From the NCBI GenBank assembly GCA_026419785.1, contig JAODTK010001654.1, forward strand, positions 62,001-126,000: 64,000 nt of DNA, given 5' to 3'. Positions 57,672-64,000 of the stretch are shown piece after piece. The DNA is from Sclerodactyla briareus. Taxonomy: Eukaryota > Echinodermata > Holothuroidea > Dendrochirotida > Sclerodactylidae. The translations under genes were made by a program, and so were the position numbers. Below the pieces are notes generated by a model. It saw nothing but the letters and a program-made list of their open reading frames with translations. It was not told the origin of the DNA and did no database searches. The first letter of the stretch is position 1. Each line of letters starts with the position of its first letter.

Positions 57672-58923
57672 CAACAATATCTTGCGGACGCAGTCGATCC
57701 TTTGGAGGATGGAGAAGAGGCAAGTGGGAAAATCAGAATAGTCCCAAACTAAGTCATATGGGTGGGATGCTGGTGGGGGCTGCTGGCGGAGTCTGGGTGT
57801 TTGGAGGGAGGCAGCGTATGCCTGTTCAAAGACCAAGGTCATTCAGCAGAATACCAAGCGGAAATGTATTTTATGGCCTTTCATAAAAAAAAAAACATGT
57901 CAGATAGGCAGAATCTCACGCAGTTTATATATATTTCAGGGCCTTTTAGTGTTCTCCGATTCAGTTGGCGTAGCCGGGGAACTTGGTGGCGGATACCCCC
58001 CCCCCCCCATCCCCCGCCTCTCCTCCGAATAAGAGATGTTGGGACGCAATCTATATTTCGAAAAAAGAGAAGAAGGTGAGTTGAAAAAATTAAAAAGAAA
58101 GTTGGTAGTCATGCTGGCCGGTTGTCATGTGGGTTATTTAACATTTAACCTATGTTTTTCACTCTCATCTGTATACCTAAATCTTATGTCTTGTTGAAAA
58201 TACCCCACCTTAGCATGTTGTCTATATTTGAGATTTTATGACGACAACCCCTATTACAGTTGTCAGAATTTGCCTGGGTATCCCCCGTTGTCCGTTGGAG
58301 GACACAGAGAGGGAAGAATTGTCCCCGTTTTTTTAACTTGATGACACTATATGGGACTTATATGCTGATATCTAATCGAAATGAATAATTTATCTACAGT
58401 GGCATCGACAAAGGATGCAACATTTTTACCCCCTTCCCTATTCCAATGAAGTTTGAGATTCGTGAGAGAATGTACTGTACAGTCAGAGTATACGACTGTC
58501 AGTTCCATATGTAATTTGTGAGAGAGGCCATAAACTATAAATACCGCGTGAGATTCCGCCTGATGACCTCGGTCTGTGAACAGGCACACGCCTCCCCCTT
58601 GACACACACAACCCGTATGACTACCACCGAGTCCCCCAAAAACTTCCGATTTTCCAAATTACCTGTTCTTCAATCTCCAAAACGGCAATTACGTCCTAAA
58701 AATGTTGGTGTCGGTCCCCCACCCCCATTCTCCCTCCCACACCTCTGGCTACACTACGGAGAGACACTATGAGAACCCCTAACTCGCGTAGCGAGCAACA
58801 GCACAATGTGGCAGCAAAAAATGTCTATATTACACGATTTGTGATTGGCTACCTATTTTTTGCACAAACACAGAGCGCTTGTACGGTGTGTGTATCAACT
58901 CTTGCACATGTATTCATTATCAG

Positions 58924-59002
58924 TCGAGGACCGACATATGAAAAACACACCGTCCAGCCGAGGACCTTTTTCCAACCGAGGACCGAAATCCCGGTCCTCG
59001 GT
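58924..59002 (+). repeat. CGAGGACC repeats (three direct, one inverted)
   Basis: CGAGGACC occurs near 58925, 58959 and 58977. Its reverse complement GGTCCTCG is near 58993, so the last pair can form a hairpin. It lies in the extra sequence that splits the right arm of the foldback element. Confidence 0.7.
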
Positions 59003-59217
59003 AGGAAATGCATGGAAATGCATGTAGAGGGCGCCCTGCACCCTTGGGGGGGGGGGGTTAGGGACAGGTTCTCGGAAGAGGTGGTAAACTGAACTTGAGA
59101 AAACAATTTTGCAATCTGTGTTTAGTAACGAATCTCCTATCTGTCCGAGGAACTCCTGTACAAATAAATACAACATTCCTATCCTTCCGGTGGTCCTCCA
59201 TTGGATATGAATACTCG

Positions 59218-59350
59218 TATGTGTGTGTGTGTAAATCCTCTTTGTGTGTGTATCAACTTTTGTGTCTATATCATCTTTTGTGTGTATCATCTTTTGTGTG
59301 TATCAACTTTTGTGTGTATATCATCTCTTTTGTTTGTATCATTTTGCGCG
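59218..59350 (+). repeat. 16-18-bp minisatellite (TGTGTGTATCA(A/T)CTTT)
   Basis: About seven imperfect copies of a TGTGTGTATCATCTTTT-like word. It lies within the expanded right side of the foldback element. Several long valine/cysteine-rich frames here are products of this repeat, not genes. Confidence 0.85.
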
Positions 59351-59739
59351 TATATTATCTTTTTTGCACAAACGGCGCTTGAATGTGTGTGTACATATCA
59401 TCTTTGTGTGTATATCATTTTTTGTACTGCATATGAAGTATTGTACCACAATTATGTGGTGTGTATCATATTCCGTGTGTGTCCAACTTTTATACTACAT
59501 ATCAAAATTCGATATATACACAAACACAATTGCACAAATTTAGTATACACACACCAACCTTATTTTATGCACAAACGGCGTTCCATATGACTCTGCTAGG
59601 ATTATTGTAAACATGTATAGACATGAACATCCGAAACACCCGGGTAATGAATGAGTATTGATACAGTCATATAAGCATACGAAGCAGTTGAGTCTCAACA
59701 TTTTTGCCATACCGCTATATATAACTATTCATGACCCGT

Positions 59740-62350
59740 AAGAATAATAATAATATAAAATTAACATTATAGAGCGCCAGTATCCAAAGGAACCCAATGC
59801 TCAAAGGCGCTTGTGCTCAACGATAAGCCTTAGTAAATAAATAACATTTAAGCTTTCTTTTAAATATGTTTACATTTGGTGCTGATTTTATGTGTTAAAG
59901 GGAGTTCGTTCCACAGGTATGGAGCTGCGACGGAGAATGAGCGACGACCGAAGGACTTCGGATTCCACCGAGGGACATGTATAAGAAGCAAATGGGATGT
60001 GAACGAAGTGTCCGCTCGTAAGTCGGCGGTCGATCACTCTCTCGAGGTACTGAGGTACCAAACCATTGAGGGCCTTGAACGTCATCATGATGATTTTGAA
60101 CTGGATTCTGTACAGGACGGGTACCAATGTAATCGGCGTAGAACTGGTGTTATATGGTCAAACTTCCTAGAACGGGTTATGATAAGTGCGGCAGTGTTCT
60201 GCGTGCGTTGAAGCAGCTTGATTTGATTCTCGGGAAGTCCATATAACTGTATAAGAGTGAATTCCCGAATCCAGTTTTGTCGTGATTACTGCATGAGTAA
60301 TGATCTTACAAGATTTCTCCGACAAGAATTTCCTGAGGTGAGCCAGTTTCCAAGGAAGAAGTTGACCGAGCGACACGTATTGGTGATGGTGGTTCTGAAA
60401 GAGTAAGTGCTGTCAAATGTAACCCGATGTTCTTGGCGGAATCTGTAAGTTCGACTGATGATGTACCCACATGAATATTGTGGATAGTAACCGGCGAGGT
60501 ATCGAAGCGAGAATCGAATCAGCATAGCCTCTGTCTTGTCATCATTTATTTCAGTTTGTTCTGAGCAAACCAGCCTTTGATGTCATAAGACGGCTCAGCA
60601 TAGTTGCTGTTGAGACAGAATCGGATTTTGAAAAGAAATTCAATTGCTTGTCAATCGGCATACTGATGAAATTTAAAACTGTGTCGCCGAATCACGTTGC
60701 CAAGTGGTGCAATGTACACCGTAAATAGGAGAGGTCCTAAACTGACCCCTGTGGAACGCCGAACCGTAGATGTGCTGTCAGCGACTGTTTACCTCCGATA
60801 GAAACCGCTTGAGATCTGTCTACCAAGTATGAACGCGGCCAGTTGTGGGCGACACCATCGATACCCAGATGCTGCAGGCGGTTTAGAAGAATACTGTGGT
60901 CAGATGGTGTCGAATGCCGCTGCGAGATCGAGGATTATGAGGAGGTACATAATCGCCTTCATGCCATTCGAACTTAGAATGTCGTTCTGTACACATATAG
61001 GGGCCGTCTCGGTACTGATGGAATTCCGATGGCGGACTGCATCGGTTTCCAAATGATTTTGATTGAGGTACTCTTATGAAGTTGAGCGGCCACAACTCTC
61101 ACCATGACCTCGGCTAAGAAGGGTAGGTTTGAGATTGGACGATAGTTACCCATTTCCTCTGGTCGAGACCTCGGTTTCTTAGAATGGGATGACCTTGGCG
61201 AACTTGAGGGTTTTTCAAGGTACGCACCAGATTCCAGGAAGAGTTAAGAATAAGTTATAACAAAGGGCAGCTTGTCTGAGACAGGATTTAACCATGACGT
61301 GGGTAGCGATCTAAGCTGCACGATTGGTGGGAGACGCCATTATGATGGATTATACAGAGTCCATGAAGTGGAGTGAATGACTGCATAGATGATGTAGCAA
61401 CTGCCTCGTGCATAATGAAAGTCCGCCCATGCACATCCAGGTCATCGAGGAATTGTCCGAATATCGGAGATTTGTCAGTAAAGTATTGACAAAATTGGTT
61501 GGCCAGAGGCTTCGGGGTCGATGTATGGGACGGAATTGGCGACTGACTGTGGATGACTGTGTATATACTGTGTATATACCAGTGACTAATGAAGCATGTC
61601 TGTCTTTAAACATCCTAGGTGACTGATGTATGTTTATGAGCTATCTTAAAAACCAGACGAATCGATTGTTTACATGGGCCCGTGATTTTCGTCACATTAA
61701 TACCATCTAGTGTCTGGTAATAACTCATTCCACCACTCGTCAACCAACAAAAACATACCTTCGGTGAATAATTTTTTCACACTTTGGTTTTTGTGTCAAT
61801 TGCATAGCATTTAACCAATGAACGTGTATCGATCTAAGCTGCACGATTTGGTGGAGAACCCCATGATGATTGGATTTGACAGAGTCCATCTGAAGTTGGA
61901 GTGAATGACCTGGTCATAGATATGTAGCAACTGCCTCGGCATAACTGAAGTCCGCATACACATCCAGTCATCGAGGCTTGTCGCATAGCGGAGATTTTGT
62001 CAGTAAAATATTTACAAAATTGGTTGGCAGGAGCTTCGGTCGATGTATGGTACGGTAGTAGAGTGGCGACTTGATGGTGGATGCTGTGTAGATACTGTGT
62101 ATATACCAGTGACTAATGAAGCAGTCTTTTTAAACCAGTCAGAGGTAGGAATGATTTTATGTTATGAGCTATCTGAAAAACCAGACGAATCGATTGTTAA
62201 TACGATGGGCCCGTGATTGTCGCACATACCATCTAGTGTCTGGTAATAACCATTCCCACCATTCGTCAACCAACAAAAAACATACACTTCGTGTGATAAT
62301 TTTAACACTTTGTTTTTGCAAATTGCATAAGTTATAAATGGTACGATTTG
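59740..62350 (-). mobile_element. L2-like LINE, RT to 3' tail, decayed
   Basis: Minus strand. From 5' to 3': EMGNYRPISNLPFLAEV (about 61155-61105) and VRVVAAQL; ENDILSS-type pieces and LAAAFDTI near 60930-60880; GVPQGSV then, after a frameshift, [13 protein letters not shown] (about 60770-60710) and FKFHQYA; INDDKTEAMLIRF (60560-60516); TFDSTYSFRTTITNTCRS (about 60425-60370); LRKFLSEKSCKIITHAVITTKLD (60345-60275); YRIQFKIIMMTFKALNGL (about 60115-60060). The tail GCGCCTTTGAGCATTGGG followed by ATTATTATTATT ends near 59745, as L2-type elements do. The 5' part (from about 61308) is duplicated in tandem. It contains many frameshifts and is inactive. Confidence 0.9.
61308..62345. repeat. Tandem duplication (~522 bp) in the LINE 5' region
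   Basis: GATCTAAGCTGCACGATT occurs at 61308 and 61830, and the two blocks stay colinear through CAGAGTCCAT, TGTAGCAACTGCCTCG, GTGTATATACCAGTGAC, ACCAGACGAATCGATTG and TAGTGTCTGGTAATAAC. They differ by many one- to four-base indels. No target duplication is seen, so unequal exchange, slippage or assembly redundancy are all possible. Confidence 0.9.
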
Positions 62351-64000
62351 TATTCTCAGTACGGTTCAACCTGGAGTGGAGGATGAGGAACAGTGACGAA
62401 AAATAAGACCAATGGAATATGATGAATCATGATTAATATCATTGAACGATTCTAACAACTATAGCACTAAACACATCGTCGCTTTACGGGTCGTGGAACG
62501 TATCCAAAAGCCAGGTACTTTGTAACCTACAATTGAAGATGAAGTAGGCTACATGGTGTCCATTTACAGCCATTCGAGAGTTAGTTGTACACTAAACCAA
62601 GTACCAATTTTATTTGAAACAATGGTCGAAGACGACGTTTGATTTAAACTTGAAATTGAAAATTAATCAAAAATTCATAGAAGAAATCAGGTATGGTATC
62701 TGGAAAGATATGTTGGTACCACAGTAATACGTGACGATATTTTAGGCACTGATGGTAATGTCCTGGTGTTACCTATACTAGCGATGTGAGTACTATTTGT
62801 ATGTAGTTGATAGGTAGGCTAAAGCAAGGTCGTTCAGCCTTCTTATGGCCTCAATCTTCCTCCGGCATTCCGTTTCCCGGCTCAGTCAATGATGTTGAAG
62901 CAATACTTTCGGAATATTGCTCACAGGCCAGTGTTGACGATACGGAGGGGTTGTGTAGATTCTAATGCTACACAATGTCAGTAAACGTACGATGAATTTT
63001 GGGGGGCAACTAATTGGAACAAACGGGCTCTGGAGAGTTATAAGCGATCGCATACGTTTGAATTGATGGCCTCTCCTAAGATATATATTTTTTTTCAAAT
63101 TTAGGAGTCGATTGGTAGAATCATCTACCATCGGAATTAGTAGAGATATGGAGAACTTATTAGCTCGGTTCCTATGGGCACAGTTATCATGAATATTGAG
63201 GACGATGAATATTTGCAGTTCAAAAAGTCATCTAACTTTGCCCAATTTGTTGTCTCTGTAGCAACCACTGGCGCCTTCCATAGAATAATATTAGCCCTGC
63301 TGCATAGTTAGTTGATCCATCATGCATCTGATCTCAGTTAACACGCTATGAGTCATTCAACATATGAAGAAAAATCGTATAGAAACACATCATACATTGG
63401 ACGTGACTTTGATGATTAGTAGGAGATATGTTAGCACCATTAGGCTTGCGTTTATTCCATTGAATAAATGTTTGCTACTTGTGTAGGGTTAGGCACACGC
63501 CAGAATGACGTTCCCAAAAAATTATGGACGTGGGATCTTTGTCTGTCTCCTCGCTCGCTTCTGATATCAGCAGCAATGACTAAGAAATGCAAGGTATTTT
63601 CGAATGGCGAATGAAATCCCATCACCGGGAAGTCATCAGTGCACAATTCACAGGTGTTTTCACATTTCGAATTTTATGTCATGTACACATTGCACTTGGC
63701 AAATTACCTGGGAACAATGACGATAGCCTGCACTAGGGCTAGTTTAATTTAGCATTTCCATGCACCGCGTTCTGGCCTTTCATTACAGTTTATTTCTGTA
63801 TGGGCAACTATCATTATTGGTGTAGCTTCCACATGATGGTACTGTAGTTTGATGATACCACAGAGTTCGAGGCTTCCGACACGTACGATATGTAGGTTCA
63901 ATCACCATCTGGTTTCGCCGAAAATTTGCCCTGCGGAAATTGGCAAAGCGAAAGAACTCAATAGCAGCATTTCATACCCATCGAACATAACATATATTAC
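62351..64000. other. Right flank, nothing recognised
   Basis: No recognised gene, RNA or repeat. A short T run lies near 63085-63096. Open frames of 60-80 codons on the minus strand have no visible support. Confidence 0.5.

Larger units (their letters stand above)
57406..59587. mobile_element. Foldback element with long interrupted terminal inverted repeats
   Basis: The outer ends are inverted copies: TATGGAACGCC at 57406 and GGCGTTCCATA ending at 59587, each inside a ~55-bp match that includes TGTGTGTATACTAAATTTG. A TA dinucleotide at both ends could be the target duplication. Further in, GTTTGTGCAAAAAATAGG (about 57492) matches the reverse complement of 58842-58868, followed by GCCAATCACAAATCGTG, GTAGCCAGAGGTGTG, ATGCCTGTTC(A)A(A/C)AGACC and TTTATGGCC, all in inverted order at 58510-58905. 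The left arm is thus about 500 bp and the right arm is split by about 620 bp of extra sequence (58905-59530). No transposase frame is visible. It is a non-autonomous foldback or MITE-like element; TA suggests but does not prove a Tc1/mariner-type partner. Confidence 0.85.

Noticed and set aside
59095..59590. Long Cys/Val-rich plus-strand frames (95-129 codons)
   Set aside because: Translation of the TGTGTGTATCA minisatellite; no start context or domain.
1..64000. CRISPR arrays, bacterial operons, phage or defence systems
   Set aside because: No repeat-spacer structure, ribosome-binding sites or prokaryotic gene density; all coding signal is of animal retroelement type.

Overview
This window looks like non-coding, repeat-rich DNA from an animal genome. 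There are no bacterial-style genes, operons or long open frames; nearly all coding signal comes from decayed retrotransposons read across frameshifts and stops. The element mix (CR1-, L2- and RTE-like LINEs, a Ty3/gypsy element with a chromodomain-like tail, tRNA-like SINE heads, a long foldback element, and a minisatellite built on GTAAACAC and AGGTCA words) fits an invertebrate, most likely a marine deuterostome such as an echinoderm, hemichordate or cephalochordate. That placement is inference.

Layout. 1-3006: left flank without genes. 3007-14673: tandem array of a ~2.23 kb unit, five complete copies plus a partial sixth; this is the dominant structure of the window and I recognise no known gene in it. 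14674-17460: a ~0.95 kb flank present twice, with another piece of the array unit between the copies. 17905-18880: LINE 3' half (minus) with a (CTAT)n tail. 19210-20075: L2-like tail and an RTE-like RT 3' part (plus). 24490-25245: L2-like RT piece (minus) next to a second copy of the RTE-like 3' part (plus). 25390-27860: SINE-like repeats. 28145-29640: microsatellite plus ~301 bp dimeric minisatellite, with diverged relatives at 31560-32000 and 51258-51690. 32464-32880: the best candidate host exon. 38300-41250: Ty3/gypsy pol remnant (minus). 42020-45100: CR1-like LINE (minus) with endonuclease and RT. 52200-53290: RT fragment, 120 bp tandem repeats and a tail motif, possibly one element (minus). 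55261-55458: candidate acidic exon (minus). 57406-59587: foldback element with long, interrupted terminal inverted repeats. 59740-62350: L2-like LINE (minus) whose 5' part is tandemly duplicated.

Functionally the window is a graveyard of mobile elements around an unexplained tandem array. The array unit carries a perfect octamer ATGCAAAT, a perfect 8-bp stem-loop and several palindromes in every copy. Its terminal units share variants with each other that interior units lack, which points to homogenisation inside the array. The minisatellite places forkhead-like and nuclear-receptor-like words at fixed spacing. These two are the best candidates for something undescribed. Many one-base indels between duplicated blocks (14.7-17.4 kb and 61.3-62.3 kb) mean that assembly or consensus error must be excluded first.
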